Assembly: GCF_008086345.1 (NCBI RefSeq)
Contig: NZ_CP043006.1
Span: 372,001 to 436,000, forward strand
Direction: 5' to 3'
Source of the DNA: Chitinophaga sp. XS-30
Lineage (GTDB): Bacteria; Bacteroidota; Bacteroidia; Chitinophagales; Chitinophagaceae
DNA length: 64,000 bases
Made by a program: the position numbers and the translations under genes
Notes under the pieces: generated by a model
The model's database searches: none
Told to the model about the DNA's origin: nothing
What the model saw: only the letters and a program-made list of their open reading frames with translations
Shown: one piece after another, positions 19,098 to 27,988 of the stretch
Numbering within the stretch: position 1 is the stretch's first letter
Layout of the letters: every line of letters begins with the position of its first letter

Positions 19098-20324
19098 TTA
19101 CAGCGGTAGCTCCACCTGGTTCTTCAGCAGGTCCTCCAGCGTATCGCGGCGGCGGATCAGATGGGCTTTGCCGTCTTTCACCAGCACTTCCGCCGGTTTA
19201 AGGCGGGAATTGAAGTTGCTGGACATCTCGAAGCCGTAGGCCCCGGCATTGTAGAATACAAGGTAATCCCCTTCCCGTACATCGCTGATCTTGCGGTCCC
19301 AGCCGAAAGTATCCGTTTCGCAGATATTGCCGACCACGGTGTAAATGCGTTCGGTGCCTTTCGGATTGGAGATATTGCGGATCAGGTGGAAGGAATCGTA
19401 GAACATCGGGCGGATCAGGTGGTTGAAACCGGAGTTCACCCCCACGAATACGGTAGCGGTGGTCTGCTTGATCACATTGGCCTTCACGACAAAATAGCCG
19501 CACTGGCTCACCAGGAATTTTCCCGGCTCAAACCAGAGCTGCAGCGGGCGTTTGTAAGATCTGGCGAACTGATTGAAGGCATCCGTGAGCTTTTTGCCCA
19601 GCAGGTCGATATCCGTTTCCGGATCTCCCTGCTGATAGGCCACTTTGAAGCCGCTGCCGAGGTCGATGAACTCCAGGTCAGGGAAATGCTCGGTCATCTC
19701 GAACATGATCTCTACACCGCGCAGGAATACATCCACATCCTTGATCTCTGAACCGGTATGCATATGCAGCCCGGTTACCCGCAGTTTGGTGGATTTCACG
19801 ATCCGTTCGATGTGGCGCATCTGGTGAATGGAGATACCGAATTTGCTGTCCACATGCCCGGTAGATATCTTGAAGTTCCCTCCTGCCATGATGTGCGGGT
19901 TCAGCCGGATGCAGATGGGATAACTGCTGCCGAACTTGTTGCCGAACTGTTCGAGGATGGAGATATTGTCGATATTGATGTTCACACCCAGGTCCTTTGC
20001 CGCGATGATCTCCTGGAGATCAACGCAGTTAGGGGTGAAGATGATGTTCTTGGGATCGAAACCTGCTTTCAGCCCAAGCTGCACCTCCTGAATGGACACG
20101 GTATCCAGACCGCAGCCGATGGAATTGATATACCGCAGCACGTTGATATTGGTCAACGCCTTGCAGGCATAGAAGAACCGCGCATCGGCCTTGCTGAAGG
20201 CCTTTTGCAGCTTCTCGTATTGTGTCTTGATCTTTTCTGCATGATACACGTACACCGGTGTACCAAACTCTTCCGCCGTTTTCACCAGGAAGTCGGCGCT
20301 GAGAACATCGCTTTGCTTAGGCAT
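19098..20324 (-). CDS. lysA: Diaminopimelate decarboxylase
   Basis: This PLP enzyme makes L-lysine from meso-diaminopimelate in the last step of the pathway. The 408-residue alanine-racemase-fold protein has the PLP lysine in FFYACKALTN, the glycine-rich phosphate loop LEFIDLGSGFKVAY, EPGKFLVSQCGYF, and the dimer-interface substrate motif CETD in VVGNICETDTFGWDR. The ATG at 20324 (MPKQSDVLSADFL) is chosen because the frame's earlier start overlaps the upstream S4 gene and adds 46 residues of unlikely sequence. It follows the S4 gene by 40 bp. Confidence 0.95.
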   Translation of the reverse strand: MPKQSDVLSADFLVKTAEEFGTPVYVYHAEKIKTQYEKLQKAFSKADARFFYACKALTNINVLRYINSIGCGLDTVSIQEVQLGLKAGFDPKNIIFTPNCVDLQEIIAAKDLGVNINIDNISILEQFGNKFGSSYPICIRLNPHIMAGGNFKISTGHVDSKFGISIHQMRHIERIVKSTKLRVTGLHMHTGSEIKDVDVFLRGVEIMFEMTEHFPDLEFIDLGSGFKVAYQQGDPETDIDLLGKKLTDAFNQFARSYKRPLQLWFEPGKFLVSQCGYFVVKANVIKQTTATVFVGVNSGFNHLIRPMFYDSFHLIRNISNPKGTERIYTVVGNICETDTFGWDRKISDVREGDYLVFYNAGAYGFEMSSNFNSRLKPAEVLVKDGKAHLIRRRDTLEDLLKNQVELPL

Positions 20325-20364
20325 TGTATGGTTGTAAATTGAATGTGCGAAAATAACAAGAATA

Positions 20365-20751
20365 TTAATCTTCCTGCATAAAATCATCCAGGTCCCGGCG
20401 TTCTTTCTTGGTGGGGCGCCCGATCTTGCTCGGGCGTTTACCGGTATGGAAGCTGGAAGCAACGTGCTGGTTGAACTGCTGATCTGCTTCCGGCGTGATA
20501 TCCAGGTAGTATTTAATGGCTTCCGCGTATTGCAGGCGGTTCGGCAGAAGGCCCGTCACCTCTATCTTCCAGCGTTTAGCCTCCGTCTTTATTTCATACT
20601 GGTCCCCGATGTTCACGTTGCGGGATGCTTTCACGGATGTGCCGTTCATCTTCACTTTGCCGGTATCACATGCCGCAGCCGCCTGGGTGCGGGTTTTGAA
20701 TATACGGATCGCCCAGAGATATTTGTCCAGGCGGAGTTTTTCTGCGCTCAT
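20365..20751 (-). CDS. S4-domain RNA-binding protein (Hsp15/HslR-like)
   Basis: The 128-residue protein begins with an S4 RNA-binding domain (LRLDKYLWAIRIFKTRTQAAAACDTGKVKMNG), as in Hsp15, which binds the 50S subunit carrying stalled nascent chains. A basic C-terminal tail (GKRPSKIGRPTKKERRDLDDF) is also typical of the family. A perfect -7 box ends 5 bases before the ATG, so the message may be leaderless. It heads a run with lysA and the DUF3267 gene. Confidence 0.9.
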   Translation of the reverse strand: MSAEKLRLDKYLWAIRIFKTRTQAAAACDTGKVKMNGTSVKASRNVNIGDQYEIKTEAKRWKIEVTGLLPNRLQYAEAIKYYLDITPEADQQFNQHVASSFHTGKRPSKIGRPTKKERRDLDDFMQED

Positions 20752-20755
20752 GCCG

Positions 20756-20763
20756 CAAAATTA
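20756..20763 (-). promoter_or_regulatory. -7 promoter element for the S4 gene, possibly leaderless
   Basis: TAATTTTG on the minus strand matches TAnnTTTG. Its last base is 20756 and the ATG is at 20751, so the predicted transcript start coincides with the start codon. No strong -33 element is visible. Confidence 0.45.
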
Positions 20764-20879
20764 CGAATAAGCGGGATTGTATGCGGAACGGGATGACGAG
20801 CGGGATTCGTCAGCGGACCGGCAGCTGTGCCTGAAGCAAATGCTCATCCCGGGAAAACACCGCCCATGCAGCCTGAAAA

Positions 20880-20917
20880 GGAAAAGGGTTGCACCTGTTT
20901 CCGGTACAACCCTTTCC
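20880..20917 (-). terminator. Rho-independent terminator after the lytic transglycosylase gene
   Basis: AAAGGGTTG at 20883-20891 pairs perfectly with CAACCCTTT at 20907-20915. On the minus strand the stem is followed by a T-rich stretch (TTTTCC, TTTTC). Confidence 0.7.
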
Positions 20918-20943
20918 AAAATTATGTGTTGTAAACTGTCTGT

Positions 20944-22155
20944 TTATTTAGCTGCGGTCTTTTTAACGACCGGTTTTGCTGTGTTTGCGCCTTTCTTGGC
21001 TTCCGGCATTTTCACCGGGGCAGGGAAACGGGATTTGTCCACTGTTGCCGCCTTGTCGTCAAGGGTGAGCTGCAGGGATGCTTTCAGTATCTCTTCTTTC
21101 TCTGCGAGGAATGCCTTCATTTTTTCTTTCGGAATGCGCAGGTCGTAGCTGTTGTCTTCTCCGGCCAGTGACCTGGCAAAATCCGGGTTAAGTCTTTCCA
21201 GTTCAGCCTGTTCCATGCCCAGTTTCTTTGCGATGGCTTCCATCCTGTATTTGCCGGTGATGTTGAACTCTACGGTGTTGAACAGGTCTTCTTCCGTCAG
21301 TTCCGCCGGTTTGCGGAACTCCGGGGCTGCTTTCAGCCTGGAGGCCGGAGTAGCGGCTACATTTTCGCCCAGCCCGAAGAAGGTATTGAAACGGTCCAGG
21401 ATGTACCCGGTGGCTATGAACTTGTACACATGGTTGCGGGACTCTGAGGGCAGGAAATACTGGATACCCCAGAAATCTGTCCGTCCGCTGATGCGTTGCG
21501 CCCTTTGCACACCGCCTGCGCCGCAATTGTAAGCGGCCACTACCAGCAACCAGTCATCGAACTGGGTGTACAGCTCGTTGAGATATTTGGCCGCGGCTAC
21601 AGTGGATTTGTAGAAATCCTTCCGTTCATCCACTTTCTTTCCCACGTTGAGGCCGAAAATACGGGCTGTGCTGCTCATGAACTGCCACATGCCTACCGCG
21701 CCCACACGGGAGCGGGCATTGTAGGACATCCCTGATTCAATCACGGCCAGGTACTTCATTTCCTCGGGGATACCATGATCTGAAAAGATCTTTTCTATCT
21801 GGGAAAAGTAAGGCGCAGCGCGACCGATCATCACGGTGAGGTGACGGCTGTAGCGGTTGGCGTAATCATTGATATACCCTGTAACGTAACGGTTATCGTT
21901 CATTTGCTCGTAAACCTTGGGGTTTCGAACGAGGGGAGGCATTGTCTGGGCAGCTTTTTTAACAGCTGCCGAAGCAGGAGATCCATGTACCGCAGTGTCC
22001 TTAGGCAGGTGTGCTGACTTTTTGAGCTTGACGGTATTGGTATCGGCGGGTGCTTCCTCTACGGAAACAGCCATCTCCTTAGGGCTCTTGCCACTGGCGG
22101 CGAAGGAACACAGGGTCCCAACCAGCGAGAAGAGTAATAAAAAGACTTTCGTCAT
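20944..22155 (-). CDS. Lytic murein transglycosylase (MltD-like)
   Basis: The 403-residue exported protein has a signal peptide (1-19), a low-complexity linker and then a Slt-type transglycosylase domain (about 100-270). The catalytic Glu is in LAVIESGMSYNARSRVGAVG, followed by GMWQFMSSTARIFGL and VAAYNCGAGGVQRA. It cleaves peptidoglycan glycan strands to 1,6-anhydro-muropeptides. Residues about 300-350 resemble a degenerate LysM-like cell-wall binding segment (YRMEAIAKKLGMEQAELERLN). It sits 13 bp downstream of gatA and is followed by a terminator. Confidence 0.92.
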   Translation of the reverse strand: MTKVFLLLFSLVGTLCSFAASGKSPKEMAVSVEEAPADTNTVKLKKSAHLPKDTAVHGSPASAAVKKAAQTMPPLVRNPKVYEQMNDNRYVTGYINDYANRYSRHLTVMIGRAAPYFSQIEKIFSDHGIPEEMKYLAVIESGMSYNARSRVGAVGMWQFMSSTARIFGLNVGKKVDERKDFYKSTVAAAKYLNELYTQFDDWLLVVAAYNCGAGGVQRAQRISGRTDFWGIQYFLPSESRNHVYKFIATGYILDRFNTFFGLGENVAATPASRLKAAPEFRKPAELTEEDLFNTVEFNITGKYRMEAIAKKLGMEQAELERLNPDFARSLAGEDNSYDLRIPKEKMKAFLAEKEEILKASLQLTLDDKAATVDKSRFPAPVKMPEAKKGANTAKPVVKKTAAK

Positions 22156-22168
22156 ACACTTTTGAATT

Positions 22169-23614
22169 TTATGATATATCTACTTGCTGCTCTTGCAACA
22201 TGTTGTTTGCTATCTGCAATAAGTTCTCTTCATCAAACTCCTTTGTGATGATTTGCACCCCATAGGGCATTCCGTTGGAATGCCGTTGCAAAGGTACGGA
22301 AATCGCCGGAACCCCGGTCAGGTTTGCCAATACGGTATAAATATCCGCCAGGTACATGGCAATCGGGTCGTCCATTTTTTCCCCGATCCTGAATGCTGTT
22401 GATGGTACGGTAGGTAAGAGGATGGCATCGTATTCCCCCAGGATGCTGCGCATCTTCTCCACGACCAGCCTTCTGACCTGCTGTGCTTTGGTGTAGTAAG
22501 CGTCGTAATAACCGGCGCTCAGCACAAAAGTTCCCAGCAGGATGCGGGGTTTCACCTCTTTACCGAATCCTTCCGACCGGCTTTTCCGGTAGAAGTCAGA
22601 CAGGTCGAGATTTTCCCCTGGCGTACGGTAGCCGTACTTTACCCCGTCGAACCGGCTAAGGTTGCTGGAGGCTTCTGCGGTGGTCAGCACATAATAGGCC
22701 GCCACAACATAATCCAGGTAATCGAAATTCACACCTTCAACGGTGTGTCCTGCTGATTTCAGCGTTTCAAAGAAGTTCTCATATCCCGTCCGCATTTCTT
22801 TATCGAGGCCTTCGTGGTGGAGGGCATCTTTTAAATACGCAAATCTCCGGGTTTTATTGTGCCGGAGACCTGCCTGATAATCAGGAACTTCCCGCTGGGC
22901 GGCGGTACTGTCGTACGCATCCGGCCCGGCGATGACTTGTAGAACTATGGCCACGTCTGCAATATTCGAGCCAAAAATGCCTATCTGATCGAATGAAGAG
23001 GCGTAGGCGATCAGCCCGTGGCGGGAGATCCGCCCGTAACTGGGCTTCAGTCCCACAATACCGCAGAAATCCGCCGGCTGGCGCACAGATCCACCGGTAT
23101 CGCTGCCCAGGCTCACCTGGCAAAGTCCGGCCTGCACGGCCACAGCGGAACCACCGGAGGAACCGCCGGGTACCCGGCTGTTATCCAATGCGTTGAGCAC
23201 TTTGCCGTAAGCGGAATTCTCATTGGTGGACCCCATGGCAAACTCGTCACAATTAAGGCGCCCGATGATAATGGCGCCTTCAGCAACAAGCCGTTCCACG
23301 GCAGTGGCGGAGTAGAGGGAGGTGAAGCCTTCCAGTATCTTTGATGCGGCGGTCACCTGATGCCCTTTGTAACAGATCACATCCTTGATGCCCACAACAA
23401 CGCCGGCCAGGCTCCCCGGCCTTTCTCCTTTACGGATACGGGCATCAAGGTCCATGGCCTGCGCCAAAGCTTCTTCGGTAAATACTTCCAGATATGCGTT
23501 GAGGTGCCGGGACTGCCCGATCCTGTCAAGGTATAAGCGTACGATGGACTCGCAGGTCGTTTTTCCGGCATACAACGCCTCATGAAAAGACGATATACTG
23601 CTGAATTCAGTCAA
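22169..23614 (-). CDS. gatA: Asp-tRNA(Asn)/Glu-tRNA(Gln) amidotransferase subunit A
   Basis: The 481-residue amidase-signature enzyme releases ammonia from glutamine for transamidation of mischarged tRNA. The Ser-cisSer-Lys triad is visible: Lys in VVGIKDVICYKG, cis-Ser in VPGGSSGGSA, and the nucleophile Ser in SLGSDTGGSVRQPADFCG. No gatB or gatC lies nearby, as is usual in Bacteroidota. The only start that keeps the conserved N-terminus (EFSSISSFHEAL) is TTG at 23614, because an in-frame stop lies six codons upstream and there is no ATG. Confidence 0.95.
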   Translation of the reverse strand: MTEFSSISSFHEALYAGKTTCESIVRLYLDRIGQSRHLNAYLEVFTEEALAQAMDLDARIRKGERPGSLAGVVVGIKDVICYKGHQVTAASKILEGFTSLYSATAVERLVAEGAIIIGRLNCDEFAMGSTNENSAYGKVLNALDNSRVPGGSSGGSAVAVQAGLCQVSLGSDTGGSVRQPADFCGIVGLKPSYGRISRHGLIAYASSFDQIGIFGSNIADVAIVLQVIAGPDAYDSTAAQREVPDYQAGLRHNKTRRFAYLKDALHHEGLDKEMRTGYENFFETLKSAGHTVEGVNFDYLDYVVAAYYVLTTAEASSNLSRFDGVKYGYRTPGENLDLSDFYRKSRSEGFGKEVKPRILLGTFVLSAGYYDAYYTKAQQVRRLVVEKMRSILGEYDAILLPTVPSTAFRIGEKMDDPIAMYLADIYTVLANLTGVPAISVPLQRHSNGMPYGVQIITKEFDEENLLQIANNMLQEQQVDIS

Positions 23615-23694
23615 ACCTAAACCAGTTTAAATCTTGTGATGGAGATCTCTAAAATCGTGTAGATACGGTGTATCCGCAGTGGAAAGCGGCGGGA

Positions 23695-23922
23695 CTATGC
23701 GTTTTTCTTAACGTCAGCTTCCTTCATGCCTTCTTCCATTTCGCGGCGCACGTTATCCTTGGCATCTTTAAATTCGCGAATACCCTTGCCAAGGCCACGC
23801 ATTAACTCGGGAATCTTTTTACCGCCAAACAGCAGCAATACTACGAGGGCGATAAGGATCAGTTCTGTCATGCCTAGTTCTTGAAAGAGTAAGAGCGGTG
23901 ATTTGGCGAAAATAGCAGTCAT
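23695..23922 (-). CDS. tatA: Sec-independent protein translocase subunit TatA/TatB
   Basis: The 75-residue protein has one N-terminal membrane helix ([20 protein letters not shown]), the FG hinge and an amphipathic helix ([18 protein letters not shown]), which define the TatA/B family. TatA oligomers form the export pore for folded twin-arginine substrates. It has its own promoter. The start at 23922 suits the promoter position; a shorter start at 23871 would remove 17 residues. Confidence 0.93.
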   Translation of the reverse strand: MTAIFAKSPLLLFQELGMTELILIALVVLLLFGGKKIPELMRGLGKGIREFKDAKDNVRREMEEGMKEADVKKNA

Positions 23923-23950
23923 TTTCTCAGTTTTTATAATGTTCAGCTAA

Positions 23951-23982
23951 CAAAGATATGGTTTAATTCGGGGTTTTTCAAT
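23951..23982 (-). promoter_or_regulatory. Promoter of tatA
   Basis: On the minus strand a -33 ATTG (23979-23982) and a -7 TATCTTTG (23951-23958) are separated by 20 bases. This predicts a start of transcription about 24 bases before the tatA ATG. Confidence 0.65.
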
Positions 23983-24107
23983 CAACGGACGAGACTTTAA
24001 TTAAGTTTTAAGAAAGGCATTCCGGCCTTTGGTTTGGTATAGATACGGGCTATGAGGGAGGGCGGTTTTCGGGAACAGGGATCTTTGCCAGGTTCCGGAT
24101 TGTTCAT

Positions 24108-24137
24108 AAAAAAAACGGGAGCCCTGTTGGACTCCCG
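24108..24137 (-). terminator. Rho-independent terminator after rplS
   Basis: CGGGAG (24116-24121) pairs with CTCCCG (24132-24137). On the minus strand the stem is followed by eight T residues. Confidence 0.85.
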
Positions 24138-24164
24138 CCTATACTAATTTCCCTGTATATAATA

Positions 24165-24518
24165 TTACTTAACCCTTTTTTCCTTGATACGGGCAGCTTT
24201 ACCCTGACGCTCGCGCAGGTAGTACAGTTTCGCCCTTCTTACTTTACCGGCCTTGTTCAGTACGATAGAGTCGATATTGGGAGAAAAATACGGGAACAAC
24301 CTTTCCACGCCCACGCCGTCAGAGATCTTGCGTACGGTGAAAGAAGCCGTAAATCCGGTTCCCTGAACCTTTACCACATCGCCTTTGAAGGACTGGATAC
24401 GTTCCTTGTTACCTTCCACGATCTTATAGTTAACGGTAACATTGTCACCGGCTTTGAATTTCGGGTATTGCTTGCCGGCAGTCAACTGCTCGTGAACAAA
24501 AGAAATTGCGTTCATCAT
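24165..24518 (-). CDS. rplS: 50S ribosomal protein L19
   Basis: The 117-residue L19 protein sits at the 30S-50S interface. Family blocks seen are [53 protein letters not shown] and [25 protein letters not shown]. Two adjacent ATGs (24518, 24515) are possible starts. It is separated from trmD by 80 bp with its own strong promoter, so it is uncoupled from the rpsP-rimM-trmD run, and it ends at a clear terminator. Confidence 0.97.
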   Translation of the reverse strand: MMNAISFVHEQLTAGKQYPKFKAGDNVTVNYKIVEGNKERIQSFKGDVVKVQGTGFTASFTVRKISDGVGVERLFPYFSPNIDSIVLNKAGKVRRAKLYYLRERQGKAARIKEKRVK

Positions 24519-24537
24519 TCAATAATTTATAGGACGG

Positions 24538-24569
24538 CAAAGGTATGGAAGCTTTTTCCAATTACCAAA
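24538..24569 (-). promoter_or_regulatory. Promoter of rplS
   Basis: A minus-strand TTTG (24566-24569) and TACCTTTG (24538-24545) are separated by 20 bases, both consensus. The predicted transcript starts about 15 bases before the ATG. Confidence 0.7.
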
Positions 24570-24598
24570 AGCTTTCCCTTGTTTTTAGAAAAAATAAC

Positions 24599-25279
24599 TC
24601 AGTCGCGGGACTGGATGTCCGGCCTGCGCTCCTTTGTCCGCCGGAGCGCCTCTTCATGGCGCCATTCATCGATCTTCCGATGATCGCCGCTGAGCAGTAT
24701 GGGCGGCACCTTCCAGCCCCGGAAGTCCTCCGGCCGCGTGTACACCGGCGGCGCCAGCAGGTTATCCTGAAAGGAATCGAACAGGGCGGAGGTCTCGTCA
24801 TTCAGCACCCCCGGCAGCAGGCGGCCGATGGCATCTACCACAATAGCAGCGGCCAGCTCCCCGCCGGACAGCACAAAATCCCCGATGGATATCTCCATAG
24901 TCACGAAATGTTCCCTTACCCGCTCGTCTATCCCCTTGTAATGGCCGCAGATCAGCAGCAGATTCCCTTTGAGGGACAGGCCGTTGGCCATTTTCTGGTT
25001 AAAGGTCTGCCCATCCGGGGTCAGGTAGATGACCTCGTCGTAGGTCACTTCTTTTTGCAGGCTCTCGATGGCGTTCACCAGCGGCTCTATCATCATCACC
25101 ATGCCGGCGCCGCCGCCGAACTGGTAATCGTCCACCTGCTGCTGCCGGAAATTGGAATAACCGCGCAGGTTATGCACGTTCACTTCCAGCAGTCCCTTAT
25201 TCTTCGCACGCTTCATGATGGAATGCGCAAACGGGCTTTCCAGCAGTTCCGGCAGTACGGTGATGATATCTATCCGCAT
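24599..25279 (-). CDS. trmD: tRNA (guanine(37)-N1)-methyltransferase
   Basis: The 226-residue SPOUT methyltransferase modifies G37 next to the anticodon and helps prevent frameshifting. Recognisable blocks are [41 protein letters not shown] and the trefoil-knot SAM site [13 protein letters not shown], then [12 protein letters not shown]. It follows rimM by 12 bp. The C-terminus contains [18 protein letters not shown] family sequence and HRKIDEWR. Confidence 0.97.
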   Translation of the reverse strand: MRIDIITVLPELLESPFAHSIMKRAKNKGLLEVNVHNLRGYSNFRQQQVDDYQFGGGAGMVMMIEPLVNAIESLQKEVTYDEVIYLTPDGQTFNQKMANGLSLKGNLLLICGHYKGIDERVREHFVTMEISIGDFVLSGGELAAAIVVDAIGRLLPGVLNDETSALFDSFQDNLLAPPVYTRPEDFRGWKVPPILLSGDHRKIDEWRHEEALRRTKERRPDIQSRD

Positions 25280-25291
25280 GTGCTTGTTTTC

Positions 25292-25813
25292 TTAACCTAA
25301 GTAGATGTCCAGCAGCCCGTCCGGCAGGTCCAGATGAACGGTCTGCTGTTTTTTATCGATCTTCAGGAGGGTCTGTTCATTGAGCGGGAGCAACATCTCC
25401 TTTTCCCTGAACATTACCTTGGCCAATACCTGCAGGGGCATTTCGATGATCTCGGATATTTCGCCGAGGGGACCATGCTGTTTGTCCGTTACATTGAATC
25501 CGAGGAGTGACAGGGGCGCGGAGGCCGATGCCAGACCCTTGAAATCCACCTCTTCCAGGTAAATGCCCTTTTGCAGCAGCTTCCTGGCGGCTTCCCGGGT
25601 ATCTATGCCTTCCAGCTTGATGTACAGATGCTCCGTATCCTTTGCCCTGGTTTTCTCGATGAAATACGGCAAAAAGCTGTCTTTCCGGTCTTCAATGAAA
25701 ACAGCTGCAATATCTTTCAGGGAAGTTTTCTTACCGAGACTGTGCCTGAGGATGAATTCCCCTTCCGTGCCATACACGGCGGAAAGCTTCCCGATATTAA
25801 AATAATTAGCCAT
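25292..25813 (-). CDS. rimM: Ribosome maturation factor RimM
   Basis: The 173-residue 30S maturation factor has the N-terminal RimM domain (FNIGKLSAVYGTEGEFILRHSL) and the C-terminal PRC-barrel (LLGFNVTDKQHGPLGEISEI, ending LLPLNEQTLLKIDKKQ). It assists folding of the 16S 3' domain near S19. It sits between rpsP and trmD, the classical order, but an intrinsic hairpin separates it from rpsP. Confidence 0.93.
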   Translation of the reverse strand: MANYFNIGKLSAVYGTEGEFILRHSLGKKTSLKDIAAVFIEDRKDSFLPYFIEKTRAKDTEHLYIKLEGIDTREAARKLLQKGIYLEEVDFKGLASASAPLSLLGFNVTDKQHGPLGEISEIIEMPLQVLAKVMFREKEMLLPLNEQTLLKIDKKQQTVHLDLPDGLLDIYLG

Positions 25814-25834
25814 TCGATGGTGCCGGTTTTAAAA

Positions 25835-25874
25835 GCAAAAAGGGAATCTTTGCGAACAAATCTTCCCTTTTTGC
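25835..25874 (-). terminator. Hairpin between rpsP and rimM (terminator or attenuator)
   Basis: A perfect 12-bp stem is formed by GCAAAAAGGGAA at 25835-25846 and its complement at 25863-25874, with a 16-base loop. On the minus strand the stem ends in TTTTTGC followed by TTTT. It lies inside an otherwise continuous operon, so partial termination that lowers rimM-trmD relative to rpsP is a reasonable inference. Confidence 0.6.
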
Positions 25875-25892
25875 AATATGGTATGCTGATGA

Positions 25893-26357
25893 TTAAGCTT
25901 CAGCAGATCCTTCGTCTTCAGAAGAAGCAGCGGGAGCAGCCGGAGCGTCTTCCACTTTTCTTACGATGGGAGCAACCGGACGGGAAGCTCTTCTCTGGCT
26001 TTCACGACGGGCAGATACTTTCTGTTCGTGATCTGCCTGCCATTGTTCGAATTTGGTGTAAGCCGTAGGCTCATCGAACAGGCCGAGTTTCACCCCTCTC
26101 AGGAGGTGTTTCAGGTACAATACGCCTTTGAAAGAAAGGATCCTTCTAACAGTATCGGTAGGTTGTGCACCTTTCTGCAGCCAGCGGAGCGCTTTCTGCG
26201 TATCGATATTGATGGAGGCCGGTACGGTCAAAGGATTGTAGGTACCGATTTTCTGGATGAATTTACCATCCCTGGGCGCGCGGGCATCAGCCACAACAAT
26301 AAAGTAAAAAGGTCTCTTTTTCGCGCCGTGTCTCTGTAATCTGATCTTTACTGGCAT
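25893..26357 (-). CDS. rpsP: 30S ribosomal protein S16
   Basis: The 154-residue S16 protein has the family N-terminus [42 protein letters not shown] and the helix [14 protein letters not shown]. It is longer than the ~80-90 residue E. coli form. The extra C-terminal part is an Ala/Glu-rich charged tail ([17 protein letters not shown]), common in Bacteroidota. It heads the rpsP-rimM-trmD run from its own promoter. Confidence 0.97.
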   Translation of the reverse strand: MPVKIRLQRHGAKKRPFYFIVVADARAPRDGKFIQKIGTYNPLTVPASINIDTQKALRWLQKGAQPTDTVRRILSFKGVLYLKHLLRGVKLGLFDEPTAYTKFEQWQADHEQKVSARRESQRRASRPVAPIVRKVEDAPAAPAASSEDEGSAEA

Positions 26358-26414
26358 AAATAAGTCGAATTATTTCTTGCGAGTTGTTAAAAAATATTGT
26401 TTCTATTGGGGCAG

Positions 26415-26446
26415 CAAATGTAGGCTTTAAAATGAAACCTGCCAAA
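26415..26446 (-). promoter_or_regulatory. Promoter of rpsP
   Basis: A minus-strand TTTG (26443-26446) and TACATTTG (26415-26422) are separated by 20 bases. Transcription would start near 26410, about 50 bases before the rpsP ATG. Confidence 0.7.
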
Positions 26447-26492
26447 TAAAATCCACTCCCGGCCTTGAAAAAAAGCTGGAAACGGAAAATGA

Positions 26493-27812
26493 CTACTTCA
26501 TTTTCAGGCCTTTAGCGCCGCCGGGTATTTTATTCATCATTTTCATCATCTGGCGCATCTGCTCAAACTGCTTCATGAACTGGTTCAGGTCTTGTATCTC
26601 CTTCCCTGCCCCTTTGGCGATGCGCCTGCGGCGGCTGCCGTCGATCAGGTCCGGATTGGCCCTTTCGTCCGGGGTCATGGAATTGATCATCGCTTCAATG
26701 CCTTTGAAGGCGTCATCGCTGATATCCATGTCTTTCACCGCCTTGCCCACACCGGGGATCATGCCCAGCAGGTCCTTGATGCTCCCCATTTTCTTGATCT
26801 GCTGCAGTTGTTCCTTGAAGTCATCGAAATCGAATTTGTTGGCGCGGATCTTCTTCTCAAGTTTTTTGGCCTGTTCTTCATCAAATTGCGCCTGCGCTCT
26901 TTCCACCAGGGTGGTGATATCCCCCATGCCCAGTATCCGCTGCGCCATACGCTCGGGATAGAACACATCCAGCGTATCCAGCTTTTCGCCCATGCTTACG
27001 AACTTGATGGGCTTCTGCACGGTGTATTTGATCGTAAGGGCCGCACCACCGCGGGTATCACCGTCGAGCTTCGTCAGCACGATACCGGAGAAATCCAGCC
27101 GCTCATTGAACGCCTTTGCGGTGTTCACGGCATCCTGACCAGTCATGGAGTCCACCACGAACAGGATCTCCTGCGGAGATGCCGCTGCTTTCACATTGGC
27201 CACTTCGGTCATCATTACCTCATCTACGGCCAAACGGCCGGCGGTATCGATGATCACCACATTGTAACCATTGGCTTTCGCCTCTTTTACCGCATTTTCA
27301 ACGATCTGCACCGCATTCTTGTTCTCCGGCTCGCTATATACCTCTACCCCGATCTGGCCGCCCAGCACTTTCAACTGGTCGATCGCCGCGGGGCGATAGA
27401 TGTCCGCCGCCACCAGCAAGGGCTTCTTGTTCTTTTTGGTTTTAAGGAAATTCGCCAGCTTGCCGGAAAAGGTGGTCTTGCCCGAACCCTGCAGGCCTGC
27501 GACAAGGATCACAGTGGGATTGGCTTTCAGGTCCAGCTCCACTTCGGTATTGCCCATCAGCTCCGTCAGCTCGTCCTTTACGATCTTCACCATGAGCTGA
27601 CCGGGGGAAATGGCAGTGATCACCTTTTCTCCCATGGCCTTTTCCCTTACCCTGTCGGTAAAATCCTTGGCTATTTTAAAGTTCACATCCGCGTCCACCA
27701 GCGCTCTGCGGATCTCCTTCACCGTTGTGGCTACGTTTATTTCCGAGATACGGCCTTCACCTTTAAGCTGTTTAAAGGCCGAGTCCAGCCGTTCCGATAA
27801 TGATTCAAACAC
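26493..27812 (-). CDS. ffh: Signal recognition particle GTPase Ffh
   Basis: Ffh binds signal sequences and 4.5S RNA and delivers ribosomes to FtsY and the Sec translocon. The N domain begins FESLSERLDSAFKQLKGEG. The G domain has GLQGSGKTTFSGKLA, DIYRPAAIDQL, DTAGRL and TKLDGDTRGGAAL. The Met-rich M domain ends MNKIPGGAKGLKMK. The GTG at 27812 gives the usual M-F-E-S start; TTG 27818 would add two residues. No SRP RNA is recognisable near it. Confidence 0.96.
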   Translation of the reverse strand: MFESLSERLDSAFKQLKGEGRISEINVATTVKEIRRALVDADVNFKIAKDFTDRVREKAMGEKVITAISPGQLMVKIVKDELTELMGNTEVELDLKANPTVILVAGLQGSGKTTFSGKLANFLKTKKNKKPLLVAADIYRPAAIDQLKVLGGQIGVEVYSEPENKNAVQIVENAVKEAKANGYNVVIIDTAGRLAVDEVMMTEVANVKAAASPQEILFVVDSMTGQDAVNTAKAFNERLDFSGIVLTKLDGDTRGGAALTIKYTVQKPIKFVSMGEKLDTLDVFYPERMAQRILGMGDITTLVERAQAQFDEEQAKKLEKKIRANKFDFDDFKEQLQQIKKMGSIKDLLGMIPGVGKAVKDMDISDDAFKGIEAMINSMTPDERANPDLIDGSRRRRIAKGAGKEIQDLNQFMKQFEQMRQMMKMMNKIPGGAKGLKMK

Positions 27813-27876
27813 AGTCAAAAATTAAAAAAAGTAAAAAATAACATGGAAAATATGGGCTGATATTGACCATGGCGTA

Positions 27877-27884
27877 CAAAAGTA
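27877..27884 (-). promoter_or_regulatory. -7 promoter element of ffh
   Basis: TACTTTTG on the minus strand is an exact TAnnTTTG match, about 65 bases before the ffh start. The -33 region is only T/A-rich. Confidence 0.5.
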
Positions 27885-27988
27885 AAGAATTAAAAGGTAA
27901 AAGTTAAAAATGCGCGTACGGCGCAAAAAACCGGCCCCGCAACCTCCACTGATATTATTTTACCAGTCCGCTTCAGGCCTCCCCCGGC

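Noticed and set aside
19098..20462. lysA start at 20462
   Set aside because: It would add 46 non-conserved residues and overlap the S4 gene; the ATG at 20324 gives the family N-terminus.
23612..23619. TAGGTTTG as the gatA promoter
   Set aside because: The box overlaps the only possible gatA start codon (TTG 23614), so transcription from it would begin after the start. It is probably coincidental.
26592..27800. 402-residue open frame on the plus strand
   Set aside because: It is antisense to ffh, whose GTPase motifs leave no doubt about the coding strand.
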